Source of the DNA: an uncultured Flavobacteriaceae bacterium
Lineage (GTDB): Bacteria; Bacteroidota; Bacteroidia; Flavobacteriales; Flavobacteriaceae
NCBI GenBank assembly: GCA_947502975.1
Contig: CANNBV010000003.1
Location: 620,001-684,000 of the forward strand
Reading direction: 5' to 3'
Length of the DNA stretch: 64,000 bases
Shown here piece after piece: positions 56,134 through 64,000 of the stretch (positions within the stretch are counted from its first letter, which is position 1; each line of letters opens with the position of its first letter). The translations under genes and the position numbers were made by a program. The notes under the pieces were generated by a model. It was not told where the DNA came from. It made no database searches and saw only the letters and a program-made list of their open reading frames with translations.

Positions 56134-56150
56134 TAGGATAGTCTTAAAAG

Positions 56151-59027
56151 ATGGAAAAGGATTCTCTACTCAGTCAATGGAAAGCCAAAAAAAAGACTGG
56201 AATTTCAATACATCAAATTGAAAAAGCTCCAGAAGGTGAACCCATTCCACTATCGAATGGTCAGCAACGCTTATGGTTTTTACAACAACTATATCCAGAT
56301 AATACATTCTACAACCACTCAGAGTTCTACAATTTCGAAGGGGAATTACAAATATTAGCCTTAAAGAATAGCTTAAACATTATTTTTAATCAAAATGAAA
56401 TTTTAAAATCTTACTACCCTCTCGAAGATGGTAAACCAGTAATAAAATTAGTTGAAGAAGATCATCTAGATATTATAGAGTATAACTTTAGCAATTTAAG
56501 TTTTGAAAAAGCGCTTGATGCTAAAAAAGAAGTCTGTGATAAACAGGCACAAATACGGTTTAATCTTGCTAATGCACCACTTATTAAAGCGAGTCTAATA
56601 AAAGTTAGACCTAAAGAACACACCCTGTTTTTAACATTTCATCATATCATTACAGATATATGGACACTTGGTTTATTGAGAACACAACTGGCATCACATT
56701 ATCAAAATTTAATTTCTGGAAATAAGGTTGAAGTATTTGATCAAGATATAAATTATTTAGATTATGCATATTGGCAAACTAATACTGTTAATTATGATGA
56801 ACAGTTAAAATATTGGAAGAAAAAATTATCTGGAGAAGTTGGTGTATTAAATTTACCAACAGACTTTCAAAGACCTTCAGTCCCTACATATAAAGGGAAA
56901 CAGCATATCACTACATTTTCAAAAGAGTTGTCATCAAACGTTTTAAAATTTACAAAAAACAATGGTGTTACTCCTTATGTATTCCTTTTGTCTGTTTACA
57001 ACCTATTATTATTTAAATATACTAGACAAAATGATATATTGATAGGATCTCCAGTGTCTAATAGAAGTCAAAAGAAACTCGAAAATATTTTTGGTTTTTT
57101 TATTGATACAGTTGTGCTACGCAATAGTGTCAATAATTCTGATACTTTCATAAAATTTTTAGACAGTGTTAAAGAACAAACTATAAATGCTTTCGCCAAT
57201 AAAGATATGCCTTTTGACTTACTAGTTAAAGCGCTAAATATTGAAAGATCTTTATCTATAAATCCTTTTTTTCAGGTGATGTTTGTTTTCGACAAAGTAG
57301 AAGAACTACCTAAATTTGGATCGGAACTTGAACTTGTAAAAAATGCAGAATATGGTACTGGTGTCGCCAAATTTGATTTAACTCTTTTTATTTCTGAAGA
57401 AGAAGGAATTTTAACTTCTAAATTCGAATATTCTACCGATCTTTTTGAAGAAGAAACGATAGTGCAATTCCAAGAACATTTAAAGCTCTTAGCAAGAGAA
57501 ATTATTTTAAATCCAGAAATAAAAATTCAGGAACTATCAATACTAACTGAAAAAGAAAAAACTTTTTTTAATAATTCAAATCTCAACGTTGGTAAGAAAA
57601 AGCTAGAGACATCTCAGGGTATTCATGAGATTATTGAAAATATAGCTACTACTTATCCCCAAAAAATCGCCTTAAGTTTTAATACTTTAAGTATGACTTA
57701 TGGAGATTTAAATGTAAGAGCAAATTATTTAGCAAGCTTGATTTTAGAAAAAACCAATGGTAATAAAGAATTTATTGGTTTATCAATCGAAAGGTCTATG
57801 GATATGATTATTGGTATGTTAGCCATTCTAAAATCTGGTTGTGCCTATTTACCCATAGACCCAGAGTATCCAAAAGAAAGAATAGATTACATTATAGATG
57901 ATGCAAAAATAAATTTAATCTTAACACAGTCATCTTACTCATCTTTGTTTGATAATCGTATCACACAATTGCATATCAATACAGTAAAACACTCTGATAC
58001 TACTAATAAAATTAACCTTCCAAAGGTGAAAAATTCTGATATAGCATATATCATTTACACCTCTGGGAGTACTGGTAACCCAAAGGGTGTGCCTATTACT
58101 CACAAAAACATCATTAATTCGACCATTGGTCGTCAAGAATATTACCAAAATAACCCTGAGGCATTTCTATTAATGTCTTCTATTTCCTTTGATAGCTCAA
58201 AAGCCGGTATTTTTTGGACGCTCTGTTCAGGTGGAAACCTCGTTATTACTGAAAAACGTATTGAACAAGATATTAGCAAAATAGAAAACCTTATAAAAAC
58301 CCATAACATCAGTCATACTTTGATGTTACCATCATTATATAAGTTAATAATCGAACATACAGAACCGAATAACTTACAAAGCCTTAATGCAGCAATAGTA
58401 GCAGGAGAAGCATGTGGCAAAGATTTATGTGAGTTACATTTTAAAACTCTACCTCACACCTTATTGTACAACGAATATGGCCCTACAGAGGGTACTGTTT
58501 GGTGTACGGCACACAAAATAAGTCCTAAGGATTTTAAATACGATACAATTCCTATCGGGAAACCCGTTGCAAATGCTGAAATATATATTCTAGATGAAAA
58601 TCACAAATTAGTACCATTTGGTGCTATTGGGGAAATATATATTGGAGGTATTGGCCTCTCTGGAATTTATTTAAACAAACCCGATTTAACTAATTTAGCT
58701 TACGTTAAACACCCTTTTACCAAAGATAAAACTCAGAGATTATATAAGACAGGAGATTTAGGAAGGTTTAGAAATGATGGAGCTATTGAGTTTTTAGGCA
58801 GGGTTGACTATCAGGTAAAGATTAGAGGTTATAGGATTGAACTTGATGAAATTAAGACGGCTATTATTGAAAGTAAATTTGTAGAAGATGCAGTTGTGGT
58901 AACTGAAAACAGTAAAAACCCTAACCAGATACCTCAGAAATTTGAAGATGCAGAAGAATTAGTTGAGATTTTAGAAAAAAATCTTTCAAAAGAACAAATA
59001 AACCAACTTTTAAATTTGGTAGAATAA
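56151..59027 (+). CDS. NRPS: condensation domain plus adenylation core ending after A8 (split A domain, N-terminal part)
   Basis: The 958-residue protein has a short lead-in, a condensation domain (30-470; HHIITDI at 164-170) and adenylation motifs. These are IYTSGSTGNPKG (635-646), NEYGPTEGTVW (774-784), YKTGDLGR (865-872) and A8 GRVDYQVKIRGYRIELDEI (883-901). It stops at 958 after a charged helical tail (EDAEELVEILEKNLSKEQIN), before motifs A9 and A10. Those motifs occur near the start of the next protein. By manual alignment the specificity code is DSALIAEVWK including the Lys from the next protein, which I cannot assign. The stop overlaps the next ATG as TAATG. Confidence 0.93.
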   Translation: MEKDSLLSQWKAKKKTGISIHQIEKAPEGEPIPLSNGQQRLWFLQQLYPDNTFYNHSEFYNFEGELQILALKNSLNIIFNQNEILKSYYPLEDGKPVIKLVEEDHLDIIEYNFSNLSFEKALDAKKEVCDKQAQIRFNLANAPLIKASLIKVRPKEHTLFLTFHHIITDIWTLGLLRTQLASHYQNLISGNKVEVFDQDINYLDYAYWQTNTVNYDEQLKYWKKKLSGEVGVLNLPTDFQRPSVPTYKGKQHITTFSKELSSNVLKFTKNNGVTPYVFLLSVYNLLLFKYTRQNDILIGSPVSNRSQKKLENIFGFFIDTVVLRNSVNNSDTFIKFLDSVKEQTINAFANKDMPFDLLVKALNIERSLSINPFFQVMFVFDKVEELPKFGSELELVKNAEYGTGVAKFDLTLFISEEEGILTSKFEYSTDLFEEETIVQFQEHLKLLAREIILNPEIKIQELSILTEKEKTFFNNSNLNVGKKKLETSQGIHEIIENIATTYPQKIALSFNTLSMTYGDLNVRANYLASLILEKTNGNKEFIGLSIERSMDMIIGMLAILKSGCAYLPIDPEYPKERIDYIIDDAKINLILTQSSYSSLFDNRITQLHINTVKHSDTTNKINLPKVKNSDIAYIIYTSGSTGNPKGVPITHKNIINSTIGRQEYYQNNPEAFLLMSSISFDSSKAGIFWTLCSGGNLVITEKRIEQDISKIENLIKTHNISHTLMLPSLYKLIIEHTEPNNLQSLNAAIVAGEACGKDLCELHFKTLPHTLLYNEYGPTEGTVWCTAHKISPKDFKYDTIPIGKPVANAEIYILDENHKLVPFGAIGEIYIGGIGLSGIYLNKPDLTNLAYVKHPFTKDKTQRLYKTGDLGRFRNDGAIEFLGRVDYQVKIRGYRIELDEIKTAIIESKFVEDAVVVTENSKNPNQIPQKFEDAEELVEILEKNLSKEQINQLLNLVE

Positions 59028-60394
59028 TGGTTAGTCTTAAAGAAAAAATAAAAGCACTCTCTCCCAACGAGCAGGAATTATTGTTTTTAAGAATGAAACA
59101 GATGTTGGCAAAACAAGAGACATCAAAAACCAAAGACATTCAACGCGTAGTAGCTTACCTTAAGGTTAACGACCTATATAACAGAAATAAACTAAATAGT
59201 TTTCTAAAAGCTAAGATTCCAGATTATATGATACCATCTGCAATGGTAGAATTAGATAGCTTTCCGTTATTACCTAATGGCAAGGTTGATTTAAATAAAC
59301 TCCGTAAGGCTAAGCGTACAGAATCGAAATCTGCATCCCAAAAAGTTTTTAAATCACCATCAAATGAAATAGAAACTAAACTCGTAGAAATTTGGCAAAA
59401 TGTTTTAGGTATAGACGCCATAAGTGTTCAAGACAACTTCTTCGACATTGGTGGTGATTCAATTTTGAGTATACAAATTATTGCAAATGCTAGAAAGTTA
59501 GGAGTTAACCTTACTCCAAATCAGCTTTTTGAAAATCAGACTATAGAAGAACTTTCAAGGCTCATATCCGATAAAGATGCAACTAAACCAAACTCAAAAG
59601 CGTTATCAGAAGAATTCAAACATGTGGTTTCTGTAAAATCTGAAGGCTCTAAACCTCCCCTATTTTGTATTCATGGTGGAGGAGCTCATTTCTTTTTTTA
59701 CAACTTGTTAGGTAGTGTTATCAACAAAGATCGCCCTGTTTACGCTGTCCAAGCCTCTGGACTTGATGGTGAACTAATTCTTCATAAAAGTGTTCAAGAC
59801 ACCGCAATAGATTTCTTAAACGAAATAAAACAAGTACAAAAAGAAGGCCCATACCACATCATGGCCTATTGTTTTAGTACAGCAGTTGGCCTCGAAATTT
59901 CTCAAATCTTAAAAAGAGATGGTGAAAAAGTAAATCTAATAATTGTAGACACTGTTGCAAAAAATCAAGATAGATTTGCTGCAGATAGAACACAACATCG
60001 GGCTAAGGAATTTTTTCAACGTTTATCCAAAAATCCATTTAGAGCTTTATATATATTAGTAAAATCTAGAATTAATCGTTTTATCAAACCCGTAATACAA
60101 ACACTTGTAGGTAGTGAAAACCAGAGAAAAATTGCTATTCTACGAAATCATCAGGTGAAAACGTATTTAGACTATAAATGGAATACTTACAACAATACTA
60201 TAAACGTTTTAATTACCGAGAAAGATGATTCGACCTTAAATAGAGATATTAAAAACACTTGGAATGAAATTTCAGCAGATAAAGTAATTTTAACTTATAC
60301 TGAAGGTCACCATGATACATTATTTAAAGAACCTATAGTAAAACATACTGCTAAGACTTTAGAAAATTGTATGTTAAGTTTTGAAAATCAATAG
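59027..60394 (+). CDS. NRPS: adenylation C-terminal subdomain (A9/A10), PCP and thioesterase
   Basis: The 455-residue protein begins with a helical segment LKEKIKALSPNEQELLFLRMK. Residues 40-95 form the missing adenylation C-terminal subdomain: VVAYLKVND, motif A9 IPDYMIPSAMVELDSFPLL and A10 PNGKVDLNKLR with the catalytic Lys86. Carrier domain: 110-180, DNFFDIGGDSIL, Ser145. Thioesterase: about 205-455, FCIHGGGAHFFFYNLLG. At the nucleophile elbow AYCFS (280-284) Cys282 replaces the usual Ser. Asp308 (IIVDTV) and a His in EGHHDTLF complete the triad. It is expected to release or cyclise the peptide. Confidence 0.92.
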   Translation: MVSLKEKIKALSPNEQELLFLRMKQMLAKQETSKTKDIQRVVAYLKVNDLYNRNKLNSFLKAKIPDYMIPSAMVELDSFPLLPNGKVDLNKLRKAKRTESKSASQKVFKSPSNEIETKLVEIWQNVLGIDAISVQDNFFDIGGDSILSIQIIANARKLGVNLTPNQLFENQTIEELSRLISDKDATKPNSKALSEEFKHVVSVKSEGSKPPLFCIHGGGAHFFFYNLLGSVINKDRPVYAVQASGLDGELILHKSVQDTAIDFLNEIKQVQKEGPYHIMAYCFSTAVGLEISQILKRDGEKVNLIIVDTVAKNQDRFAADRTQHRAKEFFQRLSKNPFRALYILVKSRINRFIKPVIQTLVGSENQRKIAILRNHQVKTYLDYKWNTYNNTINVLITEKDDSTLNRDIKNTWNEISADKVILTYTEGHHDTLFKEPIVKHTAKTLENCMLSFENQ

Positions 60395-60397
60395 TGT

Positions 60398-61117
60398 TTG
60401 CTTGCTAATACAAAAAACGAATTAAGCGTTTTGGACAAGAATAAGGTAGAGGTCTATCATACTAACTTTTCAGATCATTTTAAAAACATAAATACGTTTT
60501 TAAACATTTTATCAGTAGATGAAATCGAAAAATCCAATAAATATCGGTTTCAAATCGACAGAAAAAAATCAATTGTTTCCAGAGGTATTTTAAGGAATTT
60601 ACTGGGAAAACTGCTAAAGGAAAATGCTAAGCATATAAAGTTTAATTACGGCCCTTATGGCAAACCAGACTATTCGCATAAGGCAAACATAAAATTTAAT
60701 GTATCACATTCTAATGATATGTTAGTTATAGCATTTGCTAAAGACTTTGAAATAGGAGTAGATATAGAAAATATTAAATCCAATTTTGATGTTATGGATA
60801 TTGCATCAAATTTTTTTTCAAAAATCGAAATCAATGCTTTAGAAGAAATACCGCCTTTAAAACAAGTTGATGCCTTTTACAGGTGCTGGACGAGAAAAGA
60901 ATCTTTTATAAAAGCAAAAGCTCAGGGTCTTTCTTTTCCGTTAGATGCTTTCTCTGTTTCAATTGATGATGCAACCAAAGTAAAATTATTAGAAACGCAA
61001 TGGGATATACACGAAAGAGACCAATGGAGTTTATTCTCTTTTAGACCTCAATACAAGTACGTGGGAGCTATTTCTATTCATGGTAAAATAAATGCATTTA
61101 ATTTGATAAAATATTGA
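60398..61117 (+). CDS. 4'-phosphopantetheinyl transferase (Sfp type)
   Basis: The 239-residue enzyme activates carrier proteins by adding phosphopantetheine from CoA. Motifs are GPYGKPDYSHKANIKFNVSHS (about 90-110, P1/P2), FEIGVDIENIK (the Mg2+ Asp and Glu) and FYRCWTRKESFIKAKAQGLSFPL (W/KE-x-x-x-K). It is the last gene of the HupE-NRPS2-NRPS3 operon, with a 3-base gap. The start is TTG at 60398; another in-frame TTG lies at 60431, so the exact N-terminus is uncertain. It should modify both the NRPS carrier domains and the free carrier protein. Confidence 0.9.
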   Translation: MLANTKNELSVLDKNKVEVYHTNFSDHFKNINTFLNILSVDEIEKSNKYRFQIDRKKSIVSRGILRNLLGKLLKENAKHIKFNYGPYGKPDYSHKANIKFNVSHSNDMLVIAFAKDFEIGVDIENIKSNFDVMDIASNFFSKIEINALEEIPPLKQVDAFYRCWTRKESFIKAKAQGLSFPLDAFSVSIDDATKVKLLETQWDIHERDQWSLFSFRPQYKYVGAISIHGKINAFNLIKY

Positions 61118-61134
61118 TCTCAACTTATACAGAA

Positions 61135-63468
61135 TCAATAATCAGAAAAATCACTTATAAAACCAATATCATCAAACATTACAGTACCTTTTGGTGTTTT
61201 GTCAAAAACAAAGTGAATACTTTTAATTCGTGATCTATCAAATTTAAAGTTCTTCTTATCAATTTTTGATAATGGAAACATAAATGTTTGAAATATCTTT
61301 TCAGATTCAGTAATGCCTTTAACAAAATCTGTTTTGGAGATGCTTACCTTAATTTCATCTTGAAGATAGGAATAATCACTTAAACTAAAACGAATAAACT
61401 CTTCATTATCATCTATAAATACTATAGAAAAGTCTATGAATGTATTCGTTGCGCTGTTAGATTTAGCCTTATAACTACTTCTAGAAAAATCACTTAGTAT
61501 ATCATTTTTAGTATTAAAAGCTATTTTTTCTTTGGGTATTAATTTACCAATCTCATTTAGTTTAGCTGCAGAAAAAACAAATACTGAATTAGAATCTACT
61601 AGAGAAACAGGATTTGAAAATTCGATAGAATATACTGGAACGCCTTTCTTATTTTCTTCTAGCATGTTCCAACCTATAACACAGGCCTTACTGCCTTTTT
61701 TTCCACTTTTTAACCCTATAGATTCTTCCCTCCAAATTGATACGTTTTCTGAAGAAATCTTACCTTCTTCGATTGATGAAGTATTAACATCAAAATCTTC
61801 CTCAAATGTGCATATATAATTCGTGTTCGAATCTTCAAATTGACTTAAATAAATTGTATTTGGCAGCCAATTATTCCCATATCTGTAGTCATAAAAGAGT
61901 GGTAAATAGCGTTTATCATCCTTTAAGGTAGCATCTAAAAAAGCAGATATATAAACTTTTGCTATTTTCCTTTGGTCCTCTTCTGATAATAAATTTTCAA
62001 GGTTTAATAAACCTTGAAAAGGACTAAAAGAATCTTTTTGTCCCCAAGTAGTATTAAATTGTCCATGGTTAGCACCATAAATATAAACCCCAGATTTAAA
62101 ATTATAAACACTGTCTTGAAACGAAATGCGCTGATATTGCTTAATCCCATCAAATGACCTTACTTCTCCATCGTGAGATCCATGTAGAGATAAATAATTG
62201 ATATCTCTTAATGTTGTTTTAGTCTTAGAGGGCTGGTACTGACCATCGACAGGGGCAAGACTTATCAAAGATTTTATATTATAATTATAATCTAATTTAA
62301 TACTTGCATCATCAGGGTAATGATTTAACTTATTAAATAAGGCTGCATGAGCAATAGCCTCTCCTCCTCGAGAATGACCGATAAGTGCTATATTATCACT
62401 ATCTATTTTATTGTAAAATACACTTTTAGGGTTTTGATTCCAATTATGCCAAAGTTGTAGATGTTCTAACAACAACATTGCTCTGGCATCATTTTCTTTA
62501 TAAAGGCTTCCCCAGGCATAAGTCCACATTACATTTAAAAAGTTTTGATCAACTGAAACAAAGATATACCCTCGAGACGCTAGTAATTCCCCGAGGTAGG
62601 CATATCCTTCATCTGAAAAATCTTGCATTGGATGATCTCCATGTACTATGAGCACCAAAGGAAAACTACCTTCAGCATCTGGATACCAAACTCTAGCGTT
62701 TAAAGGAATTGAACTTGGACTAAAATCCCAATATTTAGTTCTCCACCAACCACTAATTCCACTCCATCCATCAATAAATTTCTCAGAATTGAATTGCTGT
62801 GTTTTTATATCAGTTTCCTCACCAAACGCATCTCTATGCTTATCTAATCCACTACCATAATTCAGGGTTTTAATATTATATCTCCCAGTATTGGCGGGAG
62901 AATTTAATTCTGAAGACGTTATAGCTATTGGTGATAGTTGTGCAGCATTTTTTAATTTTAGAGAAGTAAAACCTGGAATTAAATAGAAATAGATTGCTCC
63001 AGATAATACAATTATAAAACTTAAAAGACCTAGATAGAAAAACCCTTTTTTTATCCGTGAAGCACCAGATAAGTTATTATTTAAAAAAATATTTAATAAA
63101 AAAGAAGCTAAAACTATTAGCCCAAACACTAGAGCTAATATAAGTTTGTTATAGTTAACTACTATATATAAGATTGGAATGGTAATTAATAATGAGAATC
63201 TAAAAAAGCTAGGAAAATATTTCGCTTTACTTAAAACAAGATTAAATAAAACTCCTTTAATAAAAATAGAGAAGCAAATTATTCCAATAATAAGAAATAC
63301 CCATATTGCATTAATTTGATATGCTAAAATGAATATATATGCTAACAGTATTAAACCTGTAATAAGCAATACTATTTTTGCTAATGAGTTAAGGTTTTTT
63401 AAGTGTATTTTTAAATAATCTGATAAATCAATCACTTTTTCTCTTAAAGATTTTAGAGTCTTAGCCAT
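61135..63468 (-). CDS. Membrane-anchored alpha/beta hydrolase
   Basis: The 777-residue protein has four to six N-terminal membrane helices (about 30-170). A periplasmic region follows, then an alpha/beta-hydrolase domain. FPLVLIVHGDHPMQDF supplies the oxyanion region, IALIGHSRGGEAIAHAALF contains the nucleophile Ser (GHSRGG), and HGSHDGEVRSFDG probably carries the acidic residue with a later His in YGANHGQFNTTWG. A C-terminal beta-rich domain (about 560-777) ends in FVFDKTPKGTVMFDDIGFISD. Its ester or lactone substrate is unknown. It converges on the transferase gene across 17 bases. Confidence 0.78.
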   Translation of the reverse strand: MAKTLKSLREKVIDLSDYLKIHLKNLNSLAKIVLLITGLILLAYIFILAYQINAIWVFLIIGIICFSIFIKGVLFNLVLSKAKYFPSFFRFSLLITIPILYIVVNYNKLILALVFGLIVLASFLLNIFLNNNLSGASRIKKGFFYLGLLSFIIVLSGAIYFYLIPGFTSLKLKNAAQLSPIAITSSELNSPANTGRYNIKTLNYGSGLDKHRDAFGEETDIKTQQFNSEKFIDGWSGISGWWRTKYWDFSPSSIPLNARVWYPDAEGSFPLVLIVHGDHPMQDFSDEGYAYLGELLASRGYIFVSVDQNFLNVMWTYAWGSLYKENDARAMLLLEHLQLWHNWNQNPKSVFYNKIDSDNIALIGHSRGGEAIAHAALFNKLNHYPDDASIKLDYNYNIKSLISLAPVDGQYQPSKTKTTLRDINYLSLHGSHDGEVRSFDGIKQYQRISFQDSVYNFKSGVYIYGANHGQFNTTWGQKDSFSPFQGLLNLENLLSEEDQRKIAKVYISAFLDATLKDDKRYLPLFYDYRYGNNWLPNTIYLSQFEDSNTNYICTFEEDFDVNTSSIEEGKISSENVSIWREESIGLKSGKKGSKACVIGWNMLEENKKGVPVYSIEFSNPVSLVDSNSVFVFSAAKLNEIGKLIPKEKIAFNTKNDILSDFSRSSYKAKSNSATNTFIDFSIVFIDDNEEFIRFSLSDYSYLQDEIKVSISKTDFVKGITESEKIFQTFMFPLSKIDKKNFKFDRSRIKSIHFVFDKTPKGTVMFDDIGFISDFSDY

Positions 63469-63499
63469 AAGCTTAATTCATAAATAATTAAAATTCAAA

Positions 63500-63507
63500 C
63501 AAAAATA
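63500..63507 (-). promoter_or_regulatory. Candidate -7 element for the alpha/beta hydrolase gene
   Basis: The minus-strand octamer TATTTTTG fits TAnnTTTG and lies 31 bases before the hydrolase ATG. A TTTG at 63535-63538 (minus strand) could be the upstream box, but the 27-base spacing is long. This is weak evidence. Confidence 0.3.
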
Positions 63508-63592
63508 CTTCATTACATGATAACTGGTTATCTCCAAAATTAGAATTAGCTAAAAGCTAACAAATGTCATGTTTTTTGCATAATATAATGAA

Positions 63593-63600
63593 TATTTTTG
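63593..63600 (+). promoter_or_regulatory. Candidate -7 element for the partial acetyltransferase gene
   Basis: TATTTTTG matches TAnnTTTG and ends 44 bases before the ATG at 63645. A TTTG at 63575-63578 is rather close for a -33 box, so this is weak evidence. Confidence 0.3.
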
Positions 63601-63644
63601 CAACACTACCCTCTTATCAAACCAAGCTCAAACAAAACGGATAT

Positions 63645-64000
63645 ATGGAAAAAAAAGAGAACATAAGGTTATATGGAGCTGGCGGACATTCGCAGATTAT
63701 CTATTCTGTTTTAAAAAGAAATGGAGTTATGATTTCCGAAATTTATGATGATGACCCATCAAATTGTCACTGGGGTTATAAAGATGTTTTAGTTAAAACT
63801 AGATCTACGGCAGGTAACCTTCTAAATTCAAAAGACCCTTTTATTATTGCAATTGGAGATAACTTCTATAGAAAGCGAATTGCCCGTTTCTTAAAAAGTA
63901 AATACGCTAAAGTAATTCATGAATCTGCAATAATTGATGAGAGTGTTTCTATCGGAAATGGCACTGTAATTTATGCAGGAAGCATAGTACAACCAAATAC
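63645..64000 (+). CDS. PglD/NeuD-like sugar O/N-acetyltransferase, 5' part only
   Basis: The reading frame opens at ATG 63645 and runs off the window end, giving at least 118 residues. The N-terminal Rossmann-like part begins with IRLYGAGGHSQIIYSVLKRNG. IIAIGDNFYRKRIARFLKSKY comes next. The left-handed beta-helix hexapeptide repeats start at the end (IDESVSIGNGTVIYAGSIVQPN). This matches PglD/NeuD acetyltransferases, which acetylate UDP-amino sugars or sialic acids for surface glycans. The rest of a glycan cluster probably continues to the right. Confidence 0.82.
   Translation, partial: MEKKENIRLYGAGGHSQIIYSVLKRNGVMISEIYDDDPSNCHWGYKDVLVKTRSTAGNLLNSKDPFIIAIGDNFYRKRIARFLKSKYAKVIHESAIIDESVSIGNGTVIYAGSIVQPN

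Noticed and set aside
59000-59060. Frameshift or pseudogene at the NRPS2/NRPS3 junction
   Set aside because: The genes overlap as TAATG, both facing ends form plausible helices, and all motifs are intact. I treat the break as real, while noting that resequencing would settle it.
60395-60400. GTG as start of the transferase gene
   Set aside because: The GTG overlapping the preceding stop (60394-60396) is not in the transferase frame. The in-frame candidate there is TTG at 60398.

Overview
The window is a chromosomal segment of a member of the Bacteroidota, most probably family Flavobacteriaceae. The evidence is strong AT-richness, start codons without clear Shine-Dalgarno sequences, TAnnTTTG-type -7 promoter elements, and flavobacterial gene orders and families: fabI-recN-DUF4835/porD-coaBC-rpoZ-bamD, the 482-residue GAPDH, a type IX secretion C-terminal sorting domain, a DUF5777 barrel and a split 5'-nucleotidase. 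I saw no insertion sequence, prophage, CRISPR array or tRNA gene. No gene-free gap exceeds about 300 bases.

Region 1 (1-36243) is mainly housekeeping. It holds fatty-acid synthesis (fabI), DNA repair (recN, ligA), coenzyme A (coaBC), RNA polymerase omega, outer-membrane assembly (bamD), a Kir-type K+ channel and lysine/peptidoglycan precursors (dapA, dapF, mltG). It also holds a two-gene 5'-nucleotidase, prmC, ribD, dnaA, a T9SS-exported PQQ-type sugar dehydrogenase, htrA, gap, a small transaldolase, the SRP RNA gene, glutaminyl cyclotransferase and cytochrome bd oxidase (cydAB).

Region 2 (36257-43265) looks like one envelope redox or metal locus. Two paralogous cassettes, each with a YceI lipocalin-like protein, an OB-fold membrane-anchored protein and a DUF5777 beta-barrel, flank a heavy-metal-associated-like protein and a lipoprotein that fuses two COG4315 repeats to a cupredoxin. 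A monoheme cytochrome c lipoprotein is the first gene. A membrane-anchored one-component LytTR regulator is transcribed divergently and is the likely controller.

Region 3 (43323-45975) is a small surface-glycan-like group: a HAD phosphatase, an ATP-grasp enzyme and a GT2 glycosyltransferase. The partial PglD/NeuD-like gene at the right end probably opens another glycan cluster.

Region 4 (45997-61117) is the most unusual part: a compact nonribosomal peptide synthetase locus joined to metal-uptake-type genes (TonB receptor, His-rich small protein, HupE/UreJ-like membrane protein). NRPS1 reads C-A(Asn)-truncated C-A(Ser)-PCP. Its first A domain has no carrier domain, but a free carrier protein is encoded just upstream. 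The third A domain is cut at the A8/A9 boundary between two overlapping genes. The terminal thioesterase has Cys where the nucleophilic Ser is expected, and a dedicated Sfp-type transferase closes the operon. My inference is a small Asn/Ser-containing peptide, perhaps a metallophore, with non-canonical assembly.
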